From the NCBI GenBank assembly GCA_016124805.1, contig WGND01000004.1, forward strand, positions 124,001 to 188,000: DNA of 64,000 bases, in the 5' to 3' direction. How positions within the stretch are numbered: the first letter of the stretch is position 1; every line of letters begins with the position of its first letter. Source of the stretch: Hyphomicrobiales bacterium (lineage in GTDB: Bacteria; Pseudomonadota; Alphaproteobacteria; Parvibaculales; Parvibaculaceae). The translations under genes and the position numbers were made by a program. Below are positions 51,942 through 60,992 of the stretch, piece after piece. Below the pieces are notes generated by a model. The model had not been told where the DNA came from. It saw only the letters and a program-made list of their open reading frames with translations, and ran no database searches.

Positions 51942-53135
51942 ATGGATATGAGTTTCTCACCAGACGATCTGGCTTTTCGCGATGAAGTGAAGGCGTTCAT
52001 TGCCGATAACTATCCCGCCGAACTGAAGGCCAAGCGCGCCCGCTCCGAAATGACCAAGGACGAAATCCTGGCCTGGCAGCGCGTGCTGCACAAAAAAGGC
52101 TGGGTCGCCCCCCATTGGCCCAAGCAGTATGGCGGCTGTGAATGGTCCATCACGCAGCGTTTCATCTGGAACGAGGCCTGCGCCCAGGCGGAGACCACAC
52201 CGCTGCTGCCCTTCGGTCTCGCGATGGTCGGCCCGGTGATCTACACCTTCGGCAATGAAGAGCAGAAGGCAAAGTTTCTGCCGCGTATCCTGTCGGGCGA
52301 TGACTGGTGGTGTCAGGGCTATTCCGAGCCGGGCGCCGGCTCCGATCTTGCCAGCCTGAAAACACGTGCCGTGCGTGAAGGCGACCACTATATCGTCAAT
52401 GGTCACAAGATCTGGACGACGCTGGCCCAGCACGCGGACTGGATTTTCTGCCTCGTGCGCACCGATCCCAGCGCCAAGGCTCAGGAAGGCATTTCCTTCC
52501 TTCTCATCGACATGAAGACCCCCGGCATCACCGTGCGTCCGATTATCACCATTGATGGCTCGCATGAGGTCAACGAGGTTTTCCTCGAAGACGTCAAGGT
52601 GCCCGTTGAAAATCTCATCGGTGAAGAAAACAAGGGCTGGACCTATGCGAAGTTCCTGCTCGGCAATGAGCGCTCGGGCATTGCGGGCGTTGCGCGGTCC
52701 AAGAAGTCGATTGAGCGTCTGAAGACAATCGCCAAGGCCGAACTGATCGATGGCGAACCGCTGATGAAGACGGATGAGTTTTCACGCAAGGTTGCCGAAC
52801 TCGAAATCGATCTGACGGCGCTGGAAGTGACCGAGCTGCGCACGCTGGCTGCAGAAAGCCATGGCCGTGGTCCCGGACCCGAGGCCTCAATCCTCAAGGT
52901 CAAGGGTACCGAAATTCAGCAGCGCATTACCGAGCTGACACTTGAAGCTGTCGGCAATTACGGTTTTGTGCAGGCGCCCCTGGGCGACGCCGCCAACAGC
53001 AACGACTTCCTCGCCGGGCCAGAATATGCCCCCGGCGTTGCGCAGAATTATTTCAACATGCGCAAAACATCCATCTATGGTGGCTCGAATGAAATTCAGG
53101 CCAACATCATCGCCAAAATGGTTCTGGGTCTCTGA
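51942..53135 (+). CDS. Acyl-CoA dehydrogenase, long subunit of a second pair
   Basis: A 397-residue acyl-CoA dehydrogenase. Motifs are QGYSEPGAGSDLASLKTRA near residue 125, NGHKIWTT near 155 and a C-terminal YGGSNEIQANIIAKMVLGL, which keeps the GS-x-EI segment. The ATG at 51942 has GGAGG upstream. Its partner starts 49 bases after the stop and lacks that segment, so the two probably form an alpha2-beta2 enzyme like those of steroid side-chain degradation. The substrate is unknown. Confidence 0.88.
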   Translation: MDMSFSPDDLAFRDEVKAFIADNYPAELKAKRARSEMTKDEILAWQRVLHKKGWVAPHWPKQYGGCEWSITQRFIWNEACAQAETTPLLPFGLAMVGPVIYTFGNEEQKAKFLPRILSGDDWWCQGYSEPGAGSDLASLKTRAVREGDHYIVNGHKIWTTLAQHADWIFCLVRTDPSAKAQEGISFLLIDMKTPGITVRPIITIDGSHEVNEVFLEDVKVPVENLIGEENKGWTYAKFLLGNERSGIAGVARSKKSIERLKTIAKAELIDGEPLMKTDEFSRKVAELEIDLTALEVTELRTLAAESHGRGPGPEASILKVKGTEIQQRITELTLEAVGNYGFVQAPLGDAANSNDFLAGPEYAPGVAQNYFNMRKTSIYGGSNEIQANIIAKMVLGL

Positions 53136-53184
53136 CGCTGGTGCCCTCGGAATAAGAACAAAATCATCAAAGGGATAAGACGAT

Positions 53185-54315
53185 ATGGATTTTTCGTTCA
53201 CAGAAGAGCAGACGCTGCTTCGCAATACCGTTCACAGCCTGCTGCAGGACAAATACGACTTCGACACACGTCGCAAGGTTGTGAAGTCAGCCGAAGGCTG
53301 GCGTCCTGAATTCTGGGCACAGATGGCCGAGCTTGGTCTTCTGGCAGCACCGTTCTCGGAAGAAATGGGCGGCCTTGGTGGTGGTGCCATCGAAACCATG
53401 ATCCTCATGGAAGAATTTGGCGCCCGCATGGTCGTTGAGCCGTTCCTCGAAACGGTTGTGGTGGCCGGTGGCTTCCTTCGCGAAGGCGGCTCGGCTGCCC
53501 AGCAGGAAGAATTCATTCCGGGTATCATCGGTGGTGAATCCGTCTGGACCTTCGCCTATGCCGAACCGCAGGGTCGCTACAATCTTGCCGACCTCAAGAC
53601 AACGGCCAAGAAGGACGGCGCCGGCTATGTTCTCAACGGCTATAAATGCGTTGTGATCGCTGCGCCCTGGGCCGACAAGCTCATCGTTTCGGCCCGCACA
53701 TCGGGTGGTCAGCGTGACCGTGACGGCATCTCGCTCTTCATCGTTGATAAGTCAGCCACTGGCGTGTCCACACGCGACTACGCAACGGTCGATGGTCGCC
53801 GCGCCTCGGAAATCACATTTGAGAATGTGAAGGTCGATGCCGCCGCCATGATCGGTGCCGAGGGTGGTGCGCTGCCGCTCATTGAAAAGGTGACGGATCA
53901 GGCCATCGCCGCGCTTTGTGCCGAAGCCATTGGCGGCATGAAGAAGCTGAATGATGCAACGGTCGAATATTGCAAGACCCGCAAGCAGTTCGGCGTGCCC
54001 ATCGGCAAGTTCCAAGTGCTGCAGCACCGCATGGTCGACATGTTCATGGCCTATGAGCAGTCCGTCTCCATGACCTATATGGTGAGCCTGAAGCTCGATG
54101 AAGATGCAGCAGAACGCGCCCGTGCGGCTGCCGGCGCCAAGGTGCAGATCGGCAAGGCCGGTCGCTTCATCGGCCAGCAGGCCGTGCAGCTTCATGGCGG
54201 CATGGGCATGACCGACGAACTCGATGTCGGCCATTACTTCAAGCGCCTGACCATGATCGACACACAGTTCGGCAATATCGACTATCAGCTGCGTCGCTAC
54301 GCTGACGCCGCCTGA
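53185..54315 (+). CDS. Acyl-CoA dehydrogenase, short subunit of a second pair
   Basis: A 376-residue family member starting MDFSFTEEQTLLRNTVHSLL. It has FSEEMGGLGGG near residue 55 and VQLHGGMGMTDE near 332, but ends TQFGNIDYQLRRYADAA without the GS/T-x-EI segment. The same split occurs in the pair at 29184-31567, where the order of long and short subunits is reversed. A terminator follows at 54338-54370. Confidence 0.87.
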   Translation: MDFSFTEEQTLLRNTVHSLLQDKYDFDTRRKVVKSAEGWRPEFWAQMAELGLLAAPFSEEMGGLGGGAIETMILMEEFGARMVVEPFLETVVVAGGFLREGGSAAQQEEFIPGIIGGESVWTFAYAEPQGRYNLADLKTTAKKDGAGYVLNGYKCVVIAAPWADKLIVSARTSGGQRDRDGISLFIVDKSATGVSTRDYATVDGRRASEITFENVKVDAAAMIGAEGGALPLIEKVTDQAIAALCAEAIGGMKKLNDATVEYCKTRKQFGVPIGKFQVLQHRMVDMFMAYEQSVSMTYMVSLKLDEDAAERARAAAGAKVQIGKAGRFIGQQAVQLHGGMGMTDELDVGHYFKRLTMIDTQFGNIDYQLRRYADAA

Positions 54316-54337
54316 TCTGACAAGTGATGGAATGAGG

Positions 54338-54370
54338 AAAGCCGTGGGGTATGCGCCCTGCGGCTTTTTT
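54338..54370 (+). terminator. Rho-independent terminator after the second acyl-CoA dehydrogenase pair
   Basis: AAAGCCG (54338-54344) pairs with CGGCTTT (54361-54367) and GGG with CCC inside, followed by a run of T (54365-54370). It sits between the pair and the convergent histidine kinase. Confidence 0.85.
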
Positions 54371-54374
54371 CTGT

Positions 54375-55901
54375 CTAGCCGACGCTCAGCAACTCGTCGT
54401 TGTCGAGGCGTTCCCGCAGGCGTGCAGCGGGGATGACGCAGTCGGCATGTGTGCCTTTGCCAAGCCAGCTTTTCAGCTCGAAACGGCCATCATGAATATT
54501 GATGAGACCGCGCACGATGGAGAGCCCGAGGCCGGAGCCCTTGCCGGGTTGCGACATGCCGGTGGCCCCTTGTGTGAAGGCCTCCATGACCTTGTTGATT
54601 TCGCTTTCGGCAATGCCGGGGCCTTCATCATGGACACCGAAACGCAGATCACCATTGGGATCAAGCCGCGCCAGCATCTTGATATGTGAGCCGGGAGGCG
54701 AAAACTTGACCGCATTGGTCAGCAGATTGATCCATGTCTGGCGGAGCGCGCGGGCATCCCCAAAGACGAGCGGGATGTCATCGAATTCCATGTCAATGGT
54801 GATGCGCTGTGCCTGCGCGCGGATTTCAAGAATACGGCGGCTGTCATCAGCAGCCTTCACCATATCGACCAGCTCTTCGGTAATCTGATAACGCCCCGCC
54901 TCGATGCGCGAGAGATCGAGGATGTCGTTGATGAGACCCAGCAGGTGCTGACCTGAGCGATGGATGTCGTGTGAATATTCCTTGTAGTTGGGATTGGCGT
55001 GGGGGCCAAAAATTTCCGATCCCATGACCTCGGAAAATCCGATGATCGCATTCAATGGCGTTCGCAGCTCGTGGCTCATATTGGCGAGGAAATTGGATTT
55101 CGCGCGATTGGCTTCTTCGGCGCGGGAGCGGGCGATATCGGATTCGCGCTTGGCCCGGAAGAGTTGCTCAATGAGGGCATTTTTGTCTTCCCGCAAGGCT
55201 GACGATCCCAGAACCGTCTGCAGGCGACCCAGCGTGAGTTGAAAGATCATCACCACCATCAGGCAGGCTGCCACCATCAATCCCAGATGGAAGAATTCGC
55301 CATAGCTGATCAGGATGGCCTGCGTAACGATGAAAATGGGAATGATGGAGCCGACAAAAGCCGGCATATAGCTGCCGGTAATGAGCGCCCCGACAACCAT
55401 CGATATCATCAGGATGGCCAGCAATGTGGTTTGCGCTACGACGTCACCCGGCACCCAGAGAAAATAGCCGTAGCTCGAAACGGCAGCCGACATCAAAATG
55501 CAGGAGATGAAGAATCGTTTCGCCCAGTGCAGGGAATGTTCGGGCTGGGGCTGCGCGTTCCGGCACTGATGCATGGTATGGCGGTTGTTCCATGTCGCCA
55601 GGGCAACCAGTATGACGGGAAGGATGAGATAAACGGCATCGACTTTGCCGATAAAGCAAAGGCTTATAATCGCATATATCAGCGGAAAGGAAAAAGCTGG
55701 TCGAACTTCCTGGGCTTCACAGAGCAACTGGACCTGCTCGAGACGCGCAGCATGGCTGGGCATTGGGGCGCCACTGACCAGTGTTTCGAAATCAACAAAC
55801 CTGGCGCGGATATGCGAACGCAGCTTTTGATAGAGCGCCTCTGCCGGCCCCAATCGTGATACCTCCGAAGCCTGAGGTTCTTTGCCCACTGCCATACCCA
55901 A
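54375..55901 (-). CDS. Membrane sensor histidine kinase (PdhS/PleC-like core)
   Basis: A 508-residue kinase with a cytoplasmic N-terminus of about 70 residues, five or six transmembrane helices (about 70-225) and no PAS domain. The HisKA motif SHELRTPLNAIIGFSEVM has its His near residue 275. The ATPase domain has NLLTNAVKFSPPGS, DEGPGIAE and GSGLGLSIV. Its HisKA-proximal segment (EIFGP, YKEYSHDIHRSGQHLLGLI) closely matches that of the kinase at 23471-25450. No response regulator is adjacent. The signal is unknown; sensing in the membrane is likely. Confidence 0.9.
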   Translation of the reverse strand: MGMAVGKEPQASEVSRLGPAEALYQKLRSHIRARFVDFETLVSGAPMPSHAARLEQVQLLCEAQEVRPAFSFPLIYAIISLCFIGKVDAVYLILPVILVALATWNNRHTMHQCRNAQPQPEHSLHWAKRFFISCILMSAAVSSYGYFLWVPGDVVAQTTLLAILMISMVVGALITGSYMPAFVGSIIPIFIVTQAILISYGEFFHLGLMVAACLMVVMIFQLTLGRLQTVLGSSALREDKNALIEQLFRAKRESDIARSRAEEANRAKSNFLANMSHELRTPLNAIIGFSEVMGSEIFGPHANPNYKEYSHDIHRSGQHLLGLINDILDLSRIEAGRYQITEELVDMVKAADDSRRILEIRAQAQRITIDMEFDDIPLVFGDARALRQTWINLLTNAVKFSPPGSHIKMLARLDPNGDLRFGVHDEGPGIAESEINKVMEAFTQGATGMSQPGKGSGLGLSIVRGLINIHDGRFELKSWLGKGTHADCVIPAARLRERLDNDELLSVG

Positions 55902-56089
55902 AAGTCCTGCTGCGATCGTCCAGGGGGCTTGACCTTTGTCGACGCCCCCTTCATTCCATCCATATCCAAATTGAAGGAAAAGTCTTAATAAGCGTTTCCG
56001 AGAGATGGTTAAGAAAAACTAATTCGCGGCGAAATCGCTCAGTTTTTCGGGGATGACGCGGTAGGATCGATAAAAACAGGGAGCCAGTT

Positions 56090-56890
56090 ATGAGCGAAAC
56101 CTTGATCTACGAAAAACAGGGCCACGTTGTGACCTTGACCATCAACCGTCCGGAAAGCCGGAACCCGCTGGGCGAACCTGGAGATGGCGACAATTTTGCT
56201 GCTGCCGCCGCGCGCATCAATGCGGATCGGGACGTCCGCTGCGTCATCCTGACGGGCGCAGGCAAAGCCTTCTCGGCAGGCGGCAACATCAAGGCCATGC
56301 AGACCACATCGGGGGCCTTTGGCGGCCCCGGCGTGCATCTGCGGGAAAGCTATCGTCAGAACATCCATCGCATCGTCAAATCGGTCTGGGGTCTTGAAGT
56401 GCCGGTTATCGCCGCGATCAACGGCCCGGCCATCGGCCTTGGCAATGATGTGGCCAGCCTTTGCGACACGCGTATTGCCGCCGACACTGCTCTCTTCGGT
56501 GCCACCTTCCTGAAAATCGGCCTTGTGCCCGGCGATGGCGGGGCCTGGCTTCTGCCGCGCATCATTGGGATGGCGCGCGCCTCGGAACTCTTTTACACCG
56601 GCGATGTGATCAAGGCCGATGTGGCCGAAAAATGGGGCCTTGTCTCGCAGGTTGTCCCGGCGGCTCAATTGATTGAGAGTGCGCAGGCGCTGGCCGCTAA
56701 AATCTGTGTGCAGGCGCCCGATGTGTTACGCATGACCAAACAGCTCATGCGCCACGGCATGATGACCTCATTCGACAACATCATGGAAATGTCTGCTGCC
56801 ATGCAGGCACTGGCCCATCATACCAGGGATCACAAGGAGGCCTTGAGCGCCTTCAGCGAAAAAAGGACGCCTTTCTACACGGGTGAATGA
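56090..56890 (+). CDS. Enoyl-CoA hydratase/isomerase (crotonase) family
   Basis: A 266-residue crotonase. The oxyanion-hole loop is LTGAGKAFSAGGNIKAM near residue 54, and the second is NGPAIGLGNDVASLCDTRIA near 110. The position of the first catalytic Glu of classical hydratases is not Glu here (TFLKIGLVPGDGG near 142), while a Glu lies later in ASELFYTGD, so hydratase activity is likely but an isomerase or other crotonase reaction is possible. It is followed after 99 bases by an ABM-domain gene and an acyl-CoA dehydrogenase on the same strand. Confidence 0.86.
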   Translation: MSETLIYEKQGHVVTLTINRPESRNPLGEPGDGDNFAAAAARINADRDVRCVILTGAGKAFSAGGNIKAMQTTSGAFGGPGVHLRESYRQNIHRIVKSVWGLEVPVIAAINGPAIGLGNDVASLCDTRIAADTALFGATFLKIGLVPGDGGAWLLPRIIGMARASELFYTGDVIKADVAEKWGLVSQVVPAAQLIESAQALAAKICVQAPDVLRMTKQLMRHGMMTSFDNIMEMSAAMQALAHHTRDHKEALSAFSEKRTPFYTGE

Positions 56891-56989
56891 GCAATCTCCA
56901 AAAACGCTCAACAGCTTTCATTGAAGCGGAGAGCCCACCGGCCTACTATTCATCTCAATTCAACATAAAAACAAAACGGGAGTTTTCAA

Positions 56990-57286
56990 ATGTCAGTCAT
57001 CGGTCTTGTCGCCACGCTCAAGGTTCAGCCTGAAAAAGCCGACGAATTTGCCAAGGTTTTCGGCGAACTTCGCGCCCAGGTAAAGGCGAATGAAAAGGGC
57101 TGCCTGCAATATGACTTCTTCAAGTCCAAGTCCGAAGAAGGCACGTTCATCGTCATGGAACAATATGCCACCCAGGCCGACCTGGACGCCCATGGCAAGA
57201 CGGACTATTTCAAAGCGGCAGGTGCCAAATTCGGCTCGATGCTGGCCGGTGCGCCAAGCCTCGTCTTCGCCGACAAAGTGGAATAA
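56990..57286 (+). CDS. Antibiotic biosynthesis monooxygenase (ABM) domain protein
   Basis: A 98-residue single-domain protein with the dimeric alpha-beta barrel of ABM proteins: LKVQPEKADEFAKVFGEL near residue 9, NEKGCLQYDFF near 34 and VMEQYATQADLDAHGKTDYF near 54. The family includes cofactor-free monooxygenases and small stress proteins. It lies 9 bases before an acyl-CoA dehydrogenase gene, so it is probably part of the same pathway. The substrate is unknown. Confidence 0.85.
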   Translation: MSVIGLVATLKVQPEKADEFAKVFGELRAQVKANEKGCLQYDFFKSKSEEGTFIVMEQYATQADLDAHGKTDYFKAAGAKFGSMLAGAPSLVFADKVE

Positions 57287-57295
57287 GGAGTCATC

Positions 57296-58504
57296 ATGGA
57301 TCTGTCCTTCAGCAAGGAAGATGAAGCGTTCCGCCAGGAGGTGCGCCAGTTCATCGCCGAGAATTATACCGATGACATTCGGGCCAAATCCGCGCGCAGC
57401 AAGCATGGCTATCTCGACAAGGAAAGCCATGTGACCTGGCAGAAGCGTCTGGCCAAAAAAGGCTGGCTCGCGCCGAACTGGCCGACGGAATATGGCGGTC
57501 CCGGTTTCACCCATTCGCAGAAATATATTTTCGACGTCGAGATGGGGCGCGCTGGCGTGCCGCACACCATTCCGTTTGGCCCGACCATGGTGGCGCCTGT
57601 CATCATGAAATTCGGCACGCCCGAACAGAAGAAGAAATTCCTGCCCGATATTCTTGAAACCAATGTTCTCTGGTGTCAGGGCTATTCGGAACCGGGCGCC
57701 GGCTCTGATCTCGCCTCGTTGCAGACTAAGGCCGAAGACAAGGGTGATCATTACCTCGTCAATGGGTCAAAGATCTGGACATCGGTCGCTCAGTGGGCGG
57801 ACTGGATTTTCTGTCTGGTGCGCACGTCCAATGAGGGCAAGCGTCAGGAAGGCATTTCCTTCCTGCTGATCGACATGAAAACGCCGGGCGTGCAGGTCGA
57901 GCCGCTGGTGCTGCTGGATGGGACACCGGGCCCCCATCAGGAGGTCAATCAGGTCTTCTTCACCGATGTGAAGGTGCCCAAGGAAAACCTCGTCGGCGAA
58001 GAAAACAAGGGCTGGACCTGCGCCAAATATCTGCTCGAATTTGAGCGTGGCAATCCTTATTCGGCAGGCCTCACCAAAGCAATCCAGAAGGTCAAGAAGA
58101 TCGCCAAGGATCAGAAGGTGGGCGATCACACGCTTGCCGACGAGCCTGAGTTCCGCGCCAAGGTGGCTGATCTGGAAACCCAGATCACGGCTATGGAATT
58201 CACCGAGTTGCGGATTTTCTCTGCCCTCTCGACGGGCGGTAATGTGGGTCCGGAATCATCCATGCTCAAATGCCGTGGCACCGAATTGCAGCAGGCGGTT
58301 TCCGAACTTGCCGTTGAAGCGCTGGGTAGCTATGTGCAACCCTTCGTGGAGGATGGCATGATCGATACCAATGAACCCAATGTCGGTCCCGATTATGCGA
58401 TGACGGTTGCGCCTTATTATTTCTCGCTGCGCAAGGCGTCGATCTATGCCGGGTCCAACGAGGTCCAGCGCAACATCATGGCCAAGGCCGTTCTCGGCCT
58501 CTGA
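57296..58504 (+). CDS. Acyl-CoA dehydrogenase, unpaired
   Basis: A 402-residue acyl-CoA dehydrogenase. Motifs are QGYSEPGAGSDLASLQTKAE near residue 126, NGSKIWTSVAQ near 157 and a C-terminal YAGSNEVQRNIMAKAVLGL that keeps the GS-x-EV segment. It closely resembles the long subunit at 51942-53135. No short partner is next to it; the ABM-domain gene is 9 bases upstream and a GNAT gene 5 bases downstream. It may work alone or share a partner encoded elsewhere. Confidence 0.88.
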   Translation: MDLSFSKEDEAFRQEVRQFIAENYTDDIRAKSARSKHGYLDKESHVTWQKRLAKKGWLAPNWPTEYGGPGFTHSQKYIFDVEMGRAGVPHTIPFGPTMVAPVIMKFGTPEQKKKFLPDILETNVLWCQGYSEPGAGSDLASLQTKAEDKGDHYLVNGSKIWTSVAQWADWIFCLVRTSNEGKRQEGISFLLIDMKTPGVQVEPLVLLDGTPGPHQEVNQVFFTDVKVPKENLVGEENKGWTCAKYLLEFERGNPYSAGLTKAIQKVKKIAKDQKVGDHTLADEPEFRAKVADLETQITAMEFTELRIFSALSTGGNVGPESSMLKCRGTELQQAVSELAVEALGSYVQPFVEDGMIDTNEPNVGPDYAMTVAPYYFSLRKASIYAGSNEVQRNIMAKAVLGL

Positions 58505-58509
58505 CGCCT

Positions 58510-58992
58510 GTGACGGCTGACATAATGATCAGACGGGCGAGCGCCGGAGATATTCCGGCGCTCGCTCGCGTTTGGCATGAGGGCTGGCATCAGGGTCATG
58601 CTCATCTGACGCCGGAGATTGCAGCCCTTCGGCCTTTCAGCTTCTTCAAAGAACGGATGGAAGGTGGCGATCAGAATTGTGTCGTCGCCATCGTGAAGGA
58701 CGAAATTGTCGGTTTTGCCCGCTGGGAGGGCGATGGCATCGCGCAGGTCTTCGTGCTGCCTGCCTGGCATGGTCTTGGCGTCGCGCCACTTGTGCTGGCG
58801 GCGGTCGAAGCGGAATTGAAAGCGCTTGGGCACACCCATATCTGGCTGCAATGCCAGATGGGCAATAGTCGTGCGCGCGCCTTTTATGAAAAACATGGCT
58901 GGTGTGTTGCCGCCGAGCTTGATGTCACCAATGGCACGATCAAGGGTCGTGCGCCGGCTCGTGTCTGGCGTATGGAAAAAGAGCTCAGCTGA
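58510..58992 (+). CDS. GNAT-family N-acetyltransferase
   Basis: A 160-residue GNAT enzyme. The order is typical: RRASAGDIPALARVWHEGW at the N-terminus, VAIVKDEIVGFARW near residue 58, QVFVLPAWHGLGVAPLVLAA near 78 (acetyl-CoA loop, with H-G-L-G-V-A in place of the usual basic sextet) and QMGNSRARAFYEKHGW near 117. Starts at GTG 58510 and ATG 58525 are both possible; neither has a clear binding site, so coupling to the upstream gene is likely. The acceptor is unknown. Confidence 0.85.
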   Translation: MTADIMIRRASAGDIPALARVWHEGWHQGHAHLTPEIAALRPFSFFKERMEGGDQNCVVAIVKDEIVGFARWEGDGIAQVFVLPAWHGLGVAPLVLAAVEAELKALGHTHIWLQCQMGNSRARAFYEKHGWCVAAELDVTNGTIKGRAPARVWRMEKELS

Positions 58993-60894
58993 TCAGCGCG
59001 GCGGCAGGGCCTTGTCGGTATCTGTCCTGGCATATGCCTGCGTGATGCGGTCAAAGACGATGGCAAGCGCGACGATGGCCACGCCTGCCACCAGTCCGCG
59101 CCCGATATCCAGCCTTTGAATACCCAGCAGTACTTCTTCGCCGAGCCCCCGCGCGCCGATCATGGAGGCAATCACCACCATGGAAAGCGCCATCATGGTT
59201 GTCTGATTGATACCCGCCATAATGCTGGGAAGCGCGAGTGGGAGGCGTATGTCGAGAAGTTGTCGCCAGGGTGTCGCGCCCAGATCGGCTGCCACTTCGA
59301 CTATCTGGGCCTCGACGCTGCGCAGGCCGAGATCAACCAGCCGGATGAGCGGTGGTGTCGCATAGATAAGCGTTGCGAAGAAGGCCGGCACCTTGCCAAG
59401 CCCGAAAAGCATCAAGGCCGGGATCAGATAGACAAAGCTCGGCAGTGTCTGCATTGCGTCAAGCACCGGCCGCATGACCATTCGCAGACGATCATGGGTG
59501 GCCATGGCGATGCCCATCGGCAGGCCGATCAGAACCGAAAAAATGACACAGATGATCATCAGCGCAAGTGTCTGCAGCGCCATGTCCCAGAGACCGACCG
59601 CGCCAATCAGGAACAACAGCGCAGAAAGGGATAGCGGCAGGACAAGGCGTCGCGTTGCGTGAAAGGCTGCCGCCGCCACGGCCAATATGATCAGCCACCA
59701 GGGCAGGGCGGTGAGACCGGATTCAAGCGCCACGATGAGGGAAAGAAGCCATCCCCCGACGGTTTCAAAGCCGTCGCCATAATCGGCGACAAAGCGCTTC
59801 ATGCCGTCATTTACCCAGGCCTCTACGGGCAGTTCCAGCGTCACCGGAAAGTTGGGTACGTCAGCTTCGCGTTCACCTGTCACGCGCGCGGCGATCTCGG
59901 GTGACACCCATTTTTTCCAGACATCGGGGCGCGTCTTGATGAAATGGAGCGCAGCATCACGTGCCGTTGCCTGCGGGTTTGAGCGCAGATAGGCGAGTGC
60001 TTCGCTCACCATTTTCCCGGTTGTTTCATAGGCATGCAGGAAGGCGGCAATCTCGGGCGCTTGGGCAACGAAATCCGTGTTCGCGCCAATAATCACGCGC
60101 ACGGTCGGGAAGGCCATGGGCGGATTGTGCTCGGGATCAGCGATGAAGGCGTCCCAGGCCTTTTTTCTGTAAGCCGGTTCTTCCAGCTTGACGAGATCAT
60201 AGGCCCCTAACACCCATGTCGGCCCCCAGTAATAGGTGAGAATGGGCTGACCGCGCTCATAGGCCGATGAAATGGCGGCAGCCAGGGCCGCGCCCGTACC
60301 CGGCCTGAAATTGGTGTAATAGGGCGCAAGTCCATAGGCCTTGAGTTTTGCTGTGCTCTGCGTCTCGCAGCTCCAGCCGAGAATGCAGTTGTAAAAGCGA
60401 CCCTTGTTCGGTTCTTCGGGATCGCGAAAGAGTTTTGCATAGCGCTTCAGATCTTCGACGCGGTGCAGGCCGGGGGCCATCGGCTTGATGCCGCGTGCTT
60501 CATCCCCCTCGATCACATAGCGCGGCACATACCAGCCCTGCACGGCGTCAGGATAATTTGTTCCCAGCGAGACAACCGTGCCCGCCGTCACGGCCTCGTG
60601 CCAGGCTTCAGGGGCGGTGTCGCGCCAGATTTCCATCAGGACGTCGATGTCGCCGCGCCCGAGCCCCGTGATCAACGGCAATGTGGTGCCCGGCAGCACA
60701 TCGGTCTGGCAGCCATAGCCGCGCTCCAGAATGAGGCGCGCCAGCTCGGTGTGGAAGGCATTGGAGTCCCAGTCGAGACCGCCGAACATGACCGGACGAT
60801 CAAGCTCGCAGACAGGGTCCTTTGCCGCCGCATGAGCAGATGTCATGGCGAGGAACAGGTAGCCTGTCAGGGCAAGAAGGGCGCGAATGAACAT
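58993..60894 (-). CDS. Glycine-betaine/choline-type ABC transporter: substrate-binding protein fused to permease
   Basis: A 633-residue fusion. A signal peptide ends near residue 22 (TSAHA), then comes a ProX-type binding domain (about 25-330; LDWDSNAFHTELARLILERG near 41) and, from about 355, a permease with six or so helices. The permease carries the EAA-type loop ADLGATPWRQLLDIRLPLALP, and INQTTMMALSMVVIASMIGA, as in ProW/OpuAB. The ATP-binding subunit is not adjacent: the next gene leftwards is on the other strand. Choline, betaine or a related quaternary amine is likely. The ATG at 60894 lacks a clear Shine-Dalgarno sequence. Confidence 0.88.
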   Translation of the reverse strand: MFIRALLALTGYLFLAMTSAHAAAKDPVCELDRPVMFGGLDWDSNAFHTELARLILERGYGCQTDVLPGTTLPLITGLGRGDIDVLMEIWRDTAPEAWHEAVTAGTVVSLGTNYPDAVQGWYVPRYVIEGDEARGIKPMAPGLHRVEDLKRYAKLFRDPEEPNKGRFYNCILGWSCETQSTAKLKAYGLAPYYTNFRPGTGAALAAAISSAYERGQPILTYYWGPTWVLGAYDLVKLEEPAYRKKAWDAFIADPEHNPPMAFPTVRVIIGANTDFVAQAPEIAAFLHAYETTGKMVSEALAYLRSNPQATARDAALHFIKTRPDVWKKWVSPEIAARVTGEREADVPNFPVTLELPVEAWVNDGMKRFVADYGDGFETVGGWLLSLIVALESGLTALPWWLIILAVAAAAFHATRRLVLPLSLSALLFLIGAVGLWDMALQTLALMIICVIFSVLIGLPMGIAMATHDRLRMVMRPVLDAMQTLPSFVYLIPALMLFGLGKVPAFFATLIYATPPLIRLVDLGLRSVEAQIVEVAADLGATPWRQLLDIRLPLALPSIMAGINQTTMMALSMVVIASMIGARGLGEEVLLGIQRLDIGRGLVAGVAIVALAIVFDRITQAYARTDTDKALPPR

Positions 60895-60941
60895 CGCAGG
60901 AGTATAGGGACGCGCCACGGGCCTGACCACGCCCGGCCAAG

Positions 60942-60969
60942 AAAAAGGGGAACCCCGAAGGGTTCCCCT
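60942..60969 (-). terminator. Rho-independent terminator after the SDR gene (leftward)
   Basis: On the leftward strand AGGGGAACC pairs with GGTTCCCCT (stem 60946-60954 / 60961-60969) around a small loop, followed by a T-run (60942-60946). It sits 24 bases after the SDR stop and should separate it from the ABC gene. Confidence 0.9.
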
Positions 60970-60992
60970 GAAAACGCGCAAGACGGGGCGTC

